A stretch of 64,000 bases of DNA from Monosporascus cannonballus (lineage: Eukaryota > Ascomycota > Sordariomycetes > Xylariales), in assembly GCA_004154925.1 (NCBI GenBank), contig QJNS01000232.1:57003-121002 (forward strand), in the 5' to 3' direction. Made by a program: the position numbers and the translations under genes. Positions 48,901 through 60,943 of the stretch are shown piece by piece. The notes under the pieces were generated by a model. That model was not told where the DNA came from and made no database searches. It saw only the letters and a program-made list of their open reading frames with translations. Every line of letters starts with the position of its first letter. Position 1 is the first letter of the stretch.

Positions 48901-49350
48901 GCGAGAACAATAACTTTCTCCCACTGAGCATGGCACTCTCCTCTATTAATGTGAAGCCAAGCTAGGAGGATATTCTGAATAAATTCAAGATCAAAGAGGA
49001 CAAGGCTCTCGAAGAAACAGACAAGTGAGGCCTGAGTACCTGTATGTATGCTTTCACAGGGACCCTGTCCCCTCGCATCGGCACTAGTGGCGCTGGCGTG
49101 GTCCACTTGAGGGGCAGGGGAAAGCAAGGTGGATCTGCCTAAGCTCAAGCTCAAGCTCAAGCTTAAGCTCAAGCGCAAGTTCTCGCTAGGATACATACTC
49201 CTGCTTCTCTTACTGTAACTTCACAGGCAGAAAAGCCAACACGATTGATCGCCGCATCTCCTATCCCCCATAAGGACATCTCTACGTGCTTGATCCCTAA
49301 TAAGGACACTTATTCCTTCGATTTCACCACGCGATGGTCAATACGCAATA
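45926..49350. other. Long gene-poor stretch
   Basis: About 3.4 kb without a gene I can support. The minus frame at 48435-48620 (ADFILITNGDTDANYWI) faintly resembles a multicopper-oxidase strand. The minus frames at 46612-46836 and 47013-47228 have no recognisable family. A hexamer array lies just before the F-box gene. Confidence 0.45.
49141..49179 (+). repeat. Tandem AAGCTC hexamer array
   Basis: Six and a half units of AAGCTC with two single-base variants (AAGCTT, AAGCGC), about 170 bases upstream of the F-box gene start. Confidence 0.85.
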
Positions 49351-51116
49351 ATGGAGACGCTACCACCGGAGATAGTCCTGACCATTCTCGAGCATTGTAT
49401 CGCGAGCCACTATGGTGACAAGAACGCCCTTCTCAGCTTGCGCACCGTTTGTAAGCTCTTCGATGACATCCTGAAGCCTATCGTACTGCGGACCCTTCAA
49501 CTAGAGTTTACGCGCCTCGATAGAGTCTCCAGGAGTCGCCGACCACCCGACGAAGATGCGCTGCAGAGAATAGGTCATCTGTGCCAGGCGTTATATCTGG
49601 ACATGATGATGATCCGAGACGATGGTAACTCAGTCCCGTCATAGGACATTCCCTGCACAGCCGCCTGCTCATTCTGACATGTATATGCGCAGGAGAGGTT
49701 AGGTACCTCGGGAAGATCTTCTCTCAAGTCCCAACTATGGACTACTTCATGGAGACGCTGCGGGAGCGCTATTGCATGAACGAGGACTCCTTCACCGAGC
49801 TCGACTACCGCGAGCGCCTGGGTACCCTACTCGAACACACCCCGAATATGTCAGCTGTGCGACTGAACCTACCCTTCCAGCTGATATCGCACCATTGCCG
49901 AGCGGCGACCATGATCCTCGGAAACACGATGGAGGCGCTGGCTCAGCGGCCGGAAGACTCGGTGCCGCTGAAGACCCTGGTGGTGGAGAACCTGACCGAC
50001 ACGACCGTCGTAAAGCTCTGGCACAACCCGCGCGACGTCAAGAACATCATGGACGTCTTCTCGGGACTCGAGCACCTGATCCTGTCGGTACGCCGGTACG
50101 AGTCAGGCCAGGTCCTTGCGGTGAGCTTCCGTAACCGGCTGTGGGAGATGATCGGCAAGGCGCCGAACCTCAAGACCCTGTGCCTGGTCGGCCTCGACGT
50201 CGATGAGAAGCAAGCACCGTCCCAGTCGCAGTGTTTCAAGACAACCACGGAGCGCGACCTCACCCTCGCCGAGTGGCAGTTCCGGTCCATGCCGACGATC
50301 CGCAAGCCGCCCAAGTCGGCGCTGCCGCACCTGGCGTGCCTCGAGCTGCGCCGCGTCGAGGTCATGGCAAACGGCCTCATCTCCATCTTCAAGTGCTTCA
50401 GCACCTCGCTCCGGGAGCTCTACCTTGACTACGTCTACCTGAAGACGGTGTACGTCTCCGACTCGCCGGACGAGACCGACGACTCCCTGTGGGTCGGATT
50501 GCCGAACGTCCAACCCCCGCCGAACCATAGGTGGATCGCCGTTCATCTCCGCCAGATGCGTGCCCGGCTGCGCGTCTGTCGCGCCTCAAACCTGGGCTAC
50601 GACCAATACATCATTGGCGATTTGGCCTCCGCCCTCCCCCCGGCCTACGACCTGCGCGACCCAAGCGGCCTCTCCCGGCCCCTGGAGCAGCGCTTCGTCG
50701 AGGTCGCCCTCGGGTACCGCCAGCCGCCCGACTATGACGGCTCGCCCGTCGCCTTTCTGCCCGAGGATCCGGAATCCCAGCCCTGGGCGCTCGCGGATCA
50801 GGAACCGCTATCCCGACCCCGCCAGTCCGACGCCGACTCCGCCGACCCGGCCTTCGAGGGCCCGAAGACGGCGTGGTGGAGCGCCGAGAAGCACCTGGAG
50901 AGCGCGTCCCACCAGAAGAACACCACGTCGGGCTGGCAGCGCAACGGTATCGACGGCCGCTTCCCCAACTGCAACCCCTTCACCCTGCACGAACTGCAGC
51001 ACATCGCCGACACGGCCCTTGAGGGCATGAGCCTCGTCCAGATGCTCGAGGGCGGGCGGCTGCAGGATGAGATTCTGGCCGACCTCGCCGCGGTTAACAG
51101 CCAGACGGAAGAGTGA
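49351..51116 (+). CDS. F-box domain protein
   Basis: The exons are 49351-49624 and 49693-51116, giving 565 residues. The 68-nt intron has a GTAACT donor and a GCAG acceptor, and joins RDDG to EVRYLGKIFSQVP. The N-terminus METLPPEIVLTILEHCIA...LLSLRTVCKLFDDILKPIV is an F-box, the motif that docks a substrate receptor to Skp1 in SCF ubiquitin ligases. Downstream there are Leu-rich stretches (LEHLILSVRRYES, LKTLCLVGLDVDE, LACLELRRVEVMAN, LRELYLDYVYLKT) that suggest irregular LRRs for substrate binding. A conserved-looking C-terminus (NPFTLHELQHIADTALEGMS) ends it. The large F-box families of fungi are mostly uncharacterised, so no substrate can be named. Confidence 0.87.
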
Positions 51117-53135
51117 GGCTGCATCTCGGAGTTTGCAAGCGGCGCGATCCGGTCAGGATGGGTCGAGATTAAGAGGAATACATGCCGGTGGGCTGTCGCG
51201 GCTGTTCTTCACACCTCTTAAAGAACTTGCACGATAGTCTGGGACGCTGGCGGCTGTTGCCAGATCCGATGGCACGCATCTACTGGACCGAGCAGGCTCT
51301 GGCCATAGCAGAGAGTTGAGCTACATAAGCACAGTTACCTAAGATATATTGCACTGCAGCCACGAACCGAAGATACTCTTTCCCCTTTTCTCTTGAACTA
51401 CTGGAGTAACCCATCAGCGCTATCTCCGTAATCTAAACGTCCCGTATTACCACCGCCAAAATCTCCATACTTATATTTTCCATATTTCAGCTACCTGATA
51501 CGAAGTAAAGGGGTGGCTTAATTGTTTTGACTAGAGCCTGACCGAGGTTTCTTAATGCAGATGGCAGGGGCATTGCTACCAAGGGCTAGACGTACGAGCG
51601 AGGATTGTTCGTGGCGAGTGGGATAAGAGGTTCGTTGCGGGCCCACTGAAGTTATCTATGACTACCTACCTCTTAGGGGTGATGGTCCCGGTTGACGCCG
51701 TCAATACCGTCTTTATTTTTCCACGCCATGTGGAAGCCCCGCGATTGATACAGTTACGCCAATCCAGTCAGCTGTCCTCCTCCACTCTGTTATGAGTTTC
51801 GACACGGGCCAGAGCACTTGTCTCCCACATCTCCTAATAAAGCTTCTACGCCGAACGCACCCAACCCCTTCAAGCGTGAAAGATTATTAGCCATTGATGC
51901 AGGGAAAGCATATGCCTGAGACTTCTTGGGCTGCCTACCCAGTACTGCGGAACAGTCAGGGGGTTTCCTTGTAGCGGCCAGCCACCGGGGGAGGGAGCGA
52001 GCATGGGCCGGCTCGGTTCATACATATTCAAGAAGCGCAGTCCGCGCGCTCGGTGCTATGATTAACGTCGTATGGGGGTTCGTGGATCTGCACGCTGCTA
52101 GGCGGCGGCTGTAGGATGAAATGTTATTACCTGCCCCCTAGTCCTGTGCGTGGATGGGCGGAGCAGTCGACTCTGTGCATCTACCGTTCCTTACTTACTT
52201 GCTGGCCCCCCATGTGAGCCGAGTCCGAAAAGTCGCACCTCCCGCAGGGGAGAGCAAAAACGTGACTGGATGCCTGAGGCCGGAATCCGTCCGAGCTTGT
52301 CCATAGAGCTACCTACTTCGTGCGAATTACGAGTGCGTAGGTAATGACTGTAATGAGTAAGCAGGGCGGCTGGCCTGTCGGTTCTGTGTCTGCCTACAGG
52401 AGCAAGATTCACCCCTCTCTCCCCCATCCATCCCCGAGAGGTTCGGGTTGCTTGATCTCTGTACCCAGTATATACTCCGGGCCTTGATGTCGTATTTTGA
52501 GGCACGACTGTCCGGGTTCGAGAGCCGTGGATACTCAATGCCACCTAGGCGTGGTCAGCGTCGATTTCGAGCACTTGCTATGGAGCCGCTGCATGTGGCG
52601 GGTAATTGAGCCACAAGGCAATCATACCTACGTAATCCCGCCTACTTCTACTACGACTTGTATCCCCCCTCTAGCACGACACGGCGCCATCCACAGTCAC
52701 AGAGATCCATTCATTCATCGCTCCAATTGACAATGAGACTTGCGCAGGTAGTTATCACGAATTCGCGTGATTCACGCGGCATAGGCTATAGGGATGCGAG
52801 ACATAAACAGAAAGCAGGTATTGCATCTCAAATGTCCGGCCCCGCGAGGCTCTCTACTCAAACCCCACCTCCCTTCCATATCCTGTTGGTCTCGGCCTCC
52901 GAGCGAACTTGACGGGCGGTACTCCATTCAGTACACACCGAAGGACCAGGCCAGACAGGGAAACTAGAATATTCACACATCTCGCGTCTATTCGCAAATC
53001 CGATGAAATTATCTCGTTTTTAGTCTGGACCCTCGAGAAACCGAGACTATCGCGAAAACGGGATTTGTACAACCAAGGGAGCTACCGTGCTGGTAGACGG
53101 AACACCTCGGGTATTATGTCGCCGCCGTAGCAAGC
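51117..53135. other. Intergenic, no gene seen
   Basis: About 2 kb between the 3' ends of the F-box and alpha-tubulin genes (convergent). No coding signal is visible. Confidence 0.55.
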
Positions 53136-54865
53136 TTAGTACTCGGCCTCGCCCTCGTCGGCCTCGAAGCTCTCGGCCGCGACCTCCTCGTAATCCTTCT
53201 CGAGCGCCGCCAGGTCCTCGCGAGCCTCGGAGAACTCGCCTTCCTCCATACCCTCGCCGACGTACCAGTGCACGAAAGCACGCTTGCTGTACATGAGATC
53301 GAACTTGTAGTCCAGGCGAGACCAGGCCTCGGCGATGGCGGTCGTGTTGGACAGCATGGAAACGGACCGGTCAACGGCGGCAAGGCCACCATCCGCTGGG
53401 GACTGAGTGGGGACGACCATGGGCTTCTGGCAGTTGATGCCCAGCTTGAAGCCCGTGGGGCACCACTCGACTAAGTTGAAAGAGGCCTTGGCCTTCAGAG
53501 CCGCGATGGCGGCGTTGCAGTCCCGGGGGACGACGTCTCCACGGTAGAGGAGGGCAACGGCCATGTACTTGCCGTTGCGGGGATCGCAGACGACCATCTG
53601 GTTGTTGGGCTCGAAGCCTGCGGTTTTTGTCAGTCACGCGAGCGGGCACTCATCGATGGACACAGAGGGATAGCGTACACTGGAAGGTCAGTTCCTGGAC
53701 CTTGAAGCTCTCGTGGGCGCTCTTGGAAGCCGAGATAACGGGGGCGTAGCTGATCAGAGGGTAGTGGATGCGCGGGTACGGCACCAGGTTGGTCTGGAAC
53801 TCGTTCAGGTCGACGTTCAGAGCGCCGTCGAACCGCAGAGACGAGGTGATGGAGCTGACGACCTGGGCGATGAGGCGGTTGAGGTGCTCATAGCCAGGGC
53901 GAGGGATATCGAGGTTGCGCTTGCAGATATCGTAGACAGCTTCGTTGTCAACGAGGAAGGTGCAGTCCGAGTTCTCGATGGTGCTGTGCGTCGACAGAAC
54001 GGCGTTGTAAGGCTCGACGACTGCAGTGGAGACCCGAGGCGCCGGGTAGACGGCGAACTCGAGCTTGCACTTCTTGCCGTACTCGGTAGACAGGCGCTCG
54101 AGAAGGAGAGCACCGAAACCGGAACCAGTACCACCGCCGAACGAGTGGAAGATGAGGAAGCCTTGCAGGGAGTTGCAGTTGTCTGGAAAGTCGTTAGCGT
54201 AAGCTCGAAACGGTCAGGGGCATCCCGGCAGCCTTCGAGACGTACCAGCAACGCGTCGGATGCGGTCAATGACACTGTCGACCATCTCCTTGCCGATGGT
54301 GTAGTGACCACGGGCGTAGTTGTTGGCAGCATCCTCCTTTCCGTTGATCAGAAGCTCGGGGTGGAAGAGCTGGCGGTAACCACCGGTCCGGATCTCGTCG
54401 ATGGGCGAAGGGTCCAAGTCGACGAAGAGGGAGCGCGGCACGTATTTACCACCGTTGGTCTCGGTGAAGAACGTCTCGTAGGAGCCGCCATCCAGTACAT
54501 CCTTCGCGTTAGGGTCAGGTCGGCCGTCGGGACCAAGTCCATGCTCGAGAAGGTACCTGGAGACCGATGTTAGCAAACGTCAAGCTACACGTCTTCCGTT
54601 AAGACGCGGCGGTGTAGCACTCACAGCTCCCAAGCGCTGTTACCGAGCTGGGTACCAGCCTGGCCCAGGTGAAGGTGAAGAATCTGTCCCAAGGAAGCAG
54701 GTCAGTCTACCATCAGGGAATTGAAGCTTGCCGAAGGGGAGAGGGTCCGAAGCTCGTAGCTGTCAAGGTGGTACGTAGCAAGCTACCCCGAAAGATGACG
54801 TTCCATGTAGCAGTGGGTGGAATATAATGAGCTGGTGAGTGGTAGGTACATACCTCGCCCTTCAT
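53136..54865 (-). CDS. TUB1: Alpha-tubulin
   Basis: The minus-strand exons are 54865-54854, 54683-54625, 54556-54246, 54182-53679 and 53617-53136, giving 455 residues. Alpha-tubulin pairs with beta-tubulin as the microtubule building block and holds a non-exchangeable GTP. The first exon has only four codons (MKGE), followed by a 170-nt intron. Marks are [17 protein letters not shown], the GTP loop [71 protein letters not shown] across the last splice, and the acidic tail ending GEAEY with the terminal Tyr. Introns interrupt mainly the 5' half, as in other fungal tubulins. All junctions keep the frame; the last uses a GTACGC donor. Confidence 0.96.
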
Positions 54866-55903
54866 GATGGATTCGTAGTATTATGGATTAAGGCGGAAAT
54901 ACTGCGATGACGGCTGGTAGAGGTGAAGAAGACAGAGGCGGTAGTGAACTAACTATAGGCACTTGGGAATACTGCGCACAGCGCCCGCGGGGAGGGAGTA
55001 GGAACAGAGTAATGACAGTATGAAAAGAGTGCAAGTGTAAAAAGGAGGTGTGAACCATTCGTATGTATGGCAAGTGTGAATTTTGTGTGGGGAATCAGCT
55101 AAAAAGTACAAGGTTGGTGGTGACAACAGATCGGGTCTCATCCCTCTCCACTTGGAGTTCAATTGGCATTGGGACTGGGAGGGGAAGCAATCACCAATTA
55201 AACAAAATGGATGCCTCCTGTGGAGCGTGGATGGGGCCACTGGGTTTGCTGGCACTGGCAGTTTGCTGTCCCTTAGGTTGCTCAGTAAGTCTCGGGCTTC
55301 CTCAGCAACACGTATTCTCCCACCTAAACCACCCCTGTGGGTACTTGTTTGTAAACAAATCGCGTCTTTCCCCCCTGCATGAGGAAATACACACCGCCGA
55401 ATCCACAAAGCCACTAGCCCATCGCCTACCTGAGATAGTGCGTGACAAGGGTCTTGCTTGATTTGGCTTCAAGGTGGGGCTAGTTCCTGAGCTACTTGCC
55501 TATTGGAGTTTCGACTTCATCATGTCTTTATCACGAAGATATCGATCGTATGAGCGTTTCTTACCCTCGATTTCTCGAAAAGAGAATTTGGAGCGGGGCC
55601 TTAGCTCAATTTTTGCCCATCACGCGGGGTAAAGCCGTCGAAAGTGAATGGACTCCCCGGGCATTGATACCATGTCAACTCCGACCCTGAAGGTGGTCGC
55701 ATTGGAGGCTGTCGACCATTACCGTTCCGACGTGCTCGTTGCTGCAGGTCCGGCATGGCTGGCATCATTGTCGAATAAGGTCCTTGAATGGGCGCCCGGG
55801 CCCCTTGCTGCGGCTAACTCAGCCCATCTGCCGTCCGCGCCCTCTTACGAGGCCCATAGTTCGCCTTTGTTCGCGTTCCCGTTGATGGCATCTGAGGGTA
55901 CCT

Positions 55904-55999
55904 GATATGGGACATTCGGCGGTCCCCGATATGGGCCATTCGGTAGCATCTGGGATGTGCAATCCTGCAGCATCCGATATGTACCATTCGGCGGCCTCT
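55904..55999 (+). repeat. Four tandem 24-bp units (degenerate octapeptide repeat)
   Basis: Units start at 55904, 55928, 55952 and 55976. In the plus-strand frame they read DMGHSAVP, DMGHSVAS, GMCNPAAS and DMYHSAAS. In a minus-strand frame they also give octads (for example DATEWPIS). The unit length is a multiple of three and the differences are substitutions only, suggesting descent from a coding repeat. The surrounding frame is interrupted. Confidence 0.7.
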
Positions 56000-57966
56000 G
56001 GTACGAGCTCTTTGGGGAGACCTGATTCGGGGCCCACGGCGCAGTCACCGTTTGTAACGACCAAGACGGTCGCTGGATTACCGTGGCTGTAGCCCGTGGC
56101 TGTTTGGTTAAGCTGCCCTGGTAACGCGGCTACCGAACCTCGGAGGCTAGCTGTTGTGGTGTGGCCTCGGTTTACATACGGCCAAGTCGGCTGTTGCGAA
56201 GGTCCTCCTACATTGTCATTGACCTCTCTGGGTTGGACCCGTTACCATGTGGCGAGGGCTGCCAGTTCGGCTGTCCTAATCGCGGCGACGGTCACCCAAA
56301 CCCATACCCGGCTAAAGCGCTAGGTTGTGGGTCGCCGCCGGGCCCTTACTTGAGGCATTGTTGCGTCCGTGGGCGATCCGGGTGACCCACAAGGAACGGA
56401 TTGCTGGCGCGGCATCTGCTCGGGGCTGCTGGTAAACGCCAGTCGCTTTTATTCGGTATCGCAATATCAGGGAGGCATAATATCATGAGGTTCCAAGTTA
56501 GCGGCCGCGTCCTCTGATACTGACCTGTCGCCAATTTGTGCTAAGGAGTAGTCATCGATGTGCGGTCTTGGTTAGTTTTGGATGGGCAGTGGACTCCGGC
56601 GATACTGCAGGTGTCGCCAAAGGTTGTTGCGCCGGATTCGCCATAGGGACGCCTCGCGGGCGGCTCTCTGCCCTTGCCTCTGACTTCCTCTTGCAAGCTT
56701 GGCAGGTCCTATATCCTGGAACATAGGTAACGGCACACACTGGCGGGCTCCCATGGAACCCCGGAGTACCGGAGCACTCGAGGATCCTCCCCCCGTCAGT
56801 GGCGTCCTTGCAATATCCCACCGGTCCATTTTCCTTGTTGTCACCTAGATGACAGTGCATGGTCGGAAATGGCAGCGTCCAGAGCTACGGCGTTCGGTGT
56901 CATAGAAACCCTTGCATCTATTGACTGTGCACCGACACATTTTGACCCCCTCTCGTATGGAAACTCGGTGCTGATAAGTACGGTGGTCGGTAGGCTAGGT
57001 CCTGACCTTCAGAAGCCACTAGGGACGCTCTGCTCTGTGTGCTCGGAGTTCGTCAACTCTGTGCACGTTTGCGCAAGGTCACCGAGTTTGTATGGAGAGA
57101 CGTGATGACCTTGGGTACGAAAGGCAGGGACGGACGCCCCAGAGGACGACGGATGTCCCGAGTCTGCGATGATCGACTGCGCGTAGGGAAGCTTCAAGAA
57201 CTATCACGAGGTCCTCCGCCGACCACAGCATTACATAAAATGTATTGAGTAAACCGCAATGTAGCCTTTTCCCGTCCGCAAGAGGGATTGAACGCTCGAC
57301 ATGTCGAACGCGGAGGACCGGGAGGTGGACCAAATGTTGCTGCGACAAGAAGCCAAAAGGAAACACGAACGGGATTTCGAGCCCGGATGACGGACATTGT
57401 AGGGAAGGAAAACAAAAGGTTTACGCTCGAATCACCCAACCTTTCCGCCACCGCCAACATCCAATGGGCCATCCATCGCATTTGAACTTGGGTTCTCGCA
57501 GATAACTAGGTATATTGCCATGGTGTTGTTCAGCGAGGCGTGGTGGGTTAGGATGCTGCCAGTGCTCTTGTACTGGCATCTAAGTTTGAATGTTATGTCA
57601 AGCGCGGTGCGGATACGTCACGGATAACCTCACTCTGACGAGTCACCAGCGCGTTCCAGAGCATTATGTAAACTAATACCGGATGCACAACAGAGACGGG
57701 ATAGACTCCGGCTCACATGCCGTCTGAGAGCTTTTGACATTAAAGAAAGCTCACCACAACTCTATTTCCAACTGCTGGCTGTGGGGCTTCCAGCAACTCT
57801 GTGTCATACGTACATCTTGATCATGCAGTCCGGGGAACATGCGGAGCGGTATGTGTATGCGTACCTGATGTCGTTACCATGAAGTCGATGAACTTGGTAA
57901 TGTGACTTGGAGACTTATCTGTTCACCTGAGGAAGGGTTGGGAGAAGGTCGAGATTGGGAATTTGG

Positions 57967-57997
57967 GACTGTTATTCCGTTACACGGAATAACAGTC
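57967..57997. repeat. Perfect 14-bp inverted repeat with 3-base loop
   Basis: The arms GACTGTTATTCCGT (57967-57980) and its exact complement (57984-57997) are separated by TAC. It lies about 140 bases downstream of the NOP12 stop codon, so it could form a hairpin in that transcript's 3' UTR, or be the footprint of a small inverted-repeat element. Confidence 0.85.
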
Positions 57998-58135
57998 GTC
58001 TATGGTGCTCTTGAATTGCATTTCTGACATCTTCTCTTATTCTGGTATTGATCGTCTGTGGGTATACATAGTAGCAGATTAAGAGCCCCCGGCCCCCTTT
58101 TCTGGCTTCAATATGATGTCCGACAACTCCATACA

Positions 58136-59970
58136 CTACTTCCCGCCCTTCTTTCTCCATTCGGCAGCGCGCTTGGCACCCCTGCCCTTGGGCTTCGCGG
58201 TCGGGCCCTTCTTCCCCTTAGTCTTGCCGAACTTCAAGTCCTTAGGCTTGCCATCCTTGGAGCTCGCCCGGCGGCCCTCGAAAACAATCTGCTCCGGCGT
58301 CTTGAGCCCTCCTCCGTTGCCCGGCTCCCCTGTCCTTTCCCTAGGCGTTTTGAAATCCCCCTTCAGCCCGTGCCTCTGCCTTGCGGCCGCTGATCGACCG
58401 AGCAACCTGCCAGCTCGACCAGCCAGCGATTGCTGCTCCGGTGTTGCCTTCGGCTTGTACTTCGTGCTCTTCGCCTTGCCGGCGCCGCCGTTCGTTGCCT
58501 CCGGTCTGGCCTTCTTCGCGCGCTCCAGGGCCGACGCCGTCTTCTTCGGGTCCTTGGCGCGCGATACACGCAGCTCCCGCGGTAACATGGGAGGGAATTT
58601 CTTCCCGTTCAAGAGGAGCGCCGCCTCGACGTCGTTGGCGTCGTAGAATTGTACGTATGCGAAGCCCTTGCCCACACGCGTCTTCGGGTCCCGAGGTACG
58701 CGTACGCTCTCGACCTTACCCGCGTGCTCCCCGAATGCCCGCCACAGCCCCTCCTCGATATCAGCAGGAACTTTGGTGCGCTTCTTCGTCGTGGTCTCCC
58801 CCTCGGCGTTCGTATTGAGGACCGTCTCGTCGTCTACGAAGCCTAGATTCCCAACGAAGACGCACCTGCGGTGATCTGTGGGCGTCGGATGCGCCACACT
58901 GTCTACGCGCAAATGACGGTCGAGGACAACGGTGCCGTTCAGCGCCTTCAAGGCCGTCCGAGCAGCCAGCGGGGTCGAGTAAACCACGTAGGCATTGGCG
59001 GACTTCGTGGTGGCGGTCATCAGGGATTTGGTAATGTAGGCAGCGCGCTTCGGCATGGAACCTGTCGAAAAAGGGATAGAGCGGAAACGTAGCGACTCCA
59101 CCTTCTGCGGCTCCGTGGAAGAGTCGAGGCCTGATAGGGGTGCCGAGATATGAGACATGAGAGTCTTCTTCGCCTTCGACGACGTGATGGCTTCCATGGC
59201 AATATTACCGAGGAATAGGGTGCGATTCGCCTTTTCCAGCTCGACGTCGGGGTGTTCCTCGTTCTTCTGAGCCAGAGACTCATGCACAATGGGGCCATCG
59301 TCCTCGCCAGACTCTTCGGCGCCTTCGGATGTTGCTCCGTTGATAGCCTGGCCGGCTTCGCCCTTGCGGCGTTTGCCTGCTGGCCCATCCTCCTGCTCCT
59401 TTTCCTCCTCTTCGGCAAGTTTGCGCATATACCTAGCTTCTAGGTCATCATGCTCGTCCTTTCGCTTTCTCTTCCGGTCCTTCTTGGTAGGTATAGGTGG
59501 CTCCTCTGCCGATTCGGATTTCTCATCTCCCGGGCTGCTACCTTCTCCTTCTTCCTCGACCTCTTCTAATCCCTCGTCGTCGCCTTCCTCCTCGTCAAAA
59601 TCAGCATCCTCAATCTCGCTTAGGATTTCGTCATCTTCCTCCTCTCCGGCGTCCGAGTCGTCCTCGTCCCCCTGCTCTTCGCTGGACTGGATCTGGGTCT
59701 CCCGCGGCTTGACAGGTTTCTCCTCCTTCGGCGGTAGCAGTTGTGAGTATCTCGCTGTCGGGGGAGCCTTTACGGGACCGGCCTACGTGATCGTAAGACA
59801 AGGAACTCATCGCGAAAACCCCGTGCACTTACACTGCTCGAGAAGAGGGCATCCAAGGTGGGGTCTACAGCTTTAGGAGATGCTGCAAGGATGGCTTTAC
59901 TATGTAGGATGTCAATATTCAAGTATTCCTGTAACATGTGGTCGGGCGTGAGAGCTCACCTTTTCGCCAT
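58136..59970 (-). CDS. NOP12: NOP12-like nucleolar RNA-binding protein (two RRMs)
   Basis: The minus-strand exons are 59970-59960, 59899-59833 and 59782-58136, giving 574 residues. Introns of 60 and 50 nt restore a continuous N-terminus (MAK, then [20 protein letters not shown]). Nop12 acts in the nucleolus in 25S rRNA processing and 60S assembly. A long acidic/basic N-terminus leads to the first RRM ([20 protein letters not shown] ... [20 protein letters not shown]). The second RRM follows ([15 protein letters not shown] ... [26 protein letters not shown]). In both, the RNP2 and RNP1 positions are recognisable. The C-terminus is Lys/Arg-rich, typical for nucleolar retention. The first exon is only 11 nt. 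The acceptor after CATAG is chosen because the next AG would bring an early stop. Confidence 0.92.
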
Positions 59971-60943
59971 TTTGGAGGCGAATTCCCTGTAGCTGCGACG
60001 CCAAAACTAATCACGAGAGCGGCTCAATGGGCAATATGCTTGACTGAACTGCAGCCTCGCCGTCTCGTCTTGACGTTTCATGAAATTCCAATGTTGCGCC
60101 AAGAGGAAAAAGATCCAAATACCTCCTGCGATAAGAAGTAGACCCACCTTTACGCCTAGACCAATTACAGTATTTAACATTAGGTAGGTACTTAGGTACT
60201 TGCATGGAATCGGGGATCAACCTGCAAGGGGACACCGATGCCGACTGCCCATATTGTTGTACCTTGTACTTTGATGCGCTAGCACAAAAATTGGGGGGGA
60301 AGAGCTGACCCCGAGATAAAGCGCGATAAAGCGCGATAAACCAAAAAGTGTTGCTTGGCTGCCAAAAGACCCAAAGCGGAGGGAGCTGATAACGATAAGC
60401 CTTTCCTGCTGATAGCCGTCATTCTCATTGACACACCCTTGTCACCCTGCAAATGGCTTTGGGGTTTTTTTTGGGTTTGGCTTCGATGGTTTACATACGA
60501 AGTAGTCTAGTACCCTATACTATAGTACCGATCAAATGTGGAAAGTCGGCCTGCGTGCGCGCGAAGGAAAGCGCCCTCCTCCGTCGTCACCTCTCTTCAC
60601 CTACAATTTGATCCTCAGGCCCTATTTAGTATACCAGCAGACAGACACTCCCTTTACAACCCAAACAAGAAAAACATTCCTATGACCCTCGAGCCACTCA
60701 TTTTTTGCAATATAGCAAACGGTATTCTTGGCTCTTCGCTGCATCCGAGAACCAGAATAGTACTATTTATTCATTTTCGTCAACAAACCAGGCCCAGCTT
60801 CGAAAACCCTGCTCTCTCTGGTCTTCCTCTCTCGCAATCCTGTCTCATAACACGATATCTTCTTCCTCAAAACATACCCTCTGCCTTTCCTTCCGAAGCG
60901 ACAATAACCAAAACAAAGAAGAAGGCGTAATCCTGGCAAGATC
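59971..60943. other. Divergent promoter region between NOP12 and the Sds3-family gene
   Basis: About 1 kb, no gene seen. It contains a cluster of GATA motifs and, nearer the Sds3-family start, a pyrimidine-rich leader. Confidence 0.6.
60313..60400 (+). promoter_or_regulatory. Cluster of GATA-factor core motifs
   Basis: Three direct repeats of a CGCGATAAAG-type decamer at 60313-60340 (first unit CGAGATAAA) each carry GATAA. Two more (CTGATAACGATAAG) follow at about 60387-60400. GATA motifs bind fungal zinc-finger regulators such as AreA/NIT2. Whether these act here, and on NOP12 or on the Sds3-family gene, is inference. Confidence 0.4.

Larger units (their letters stand above)
54866..58135. 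other. Long intergenic stretch with a 24-bp repeat array and a perfect hairpin
   Basis: No supported gene in about 3.3 kb. The first part is the alpha-tubulin promoter. A tandem 24-bp repeat lies at 55904-55999 and a perfect inverted repeat at 57967-57997. A minus-strand frame at 56552-56860 contains several Cys (GYCKDA, LECSG, VCAVTYV, TCQAC) but has no signal peptide or splice partners that I can see. Confidence 0.5.

Noticed and set aside
53713..54573. A 286-residue open frame on the plus strand
   Set aside because: It lies antisense to the alpha-tubulin exons and owes its openness to tubulin codon usage.
56552..56860. A minus-strand Cys-containing frame of about 100 residues
   Set aside because: The Cys pattern is suggestive, but there is no signal peptide, no upstream exon and the C-terminal half is compositionally odd.
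57285..57380. Possible tRNA B-box-like words on both strands (GGGATTTCGAGCC, GTTCAATCCC)
   Set aside because: Flanking bases cannot form a cloverleaf.
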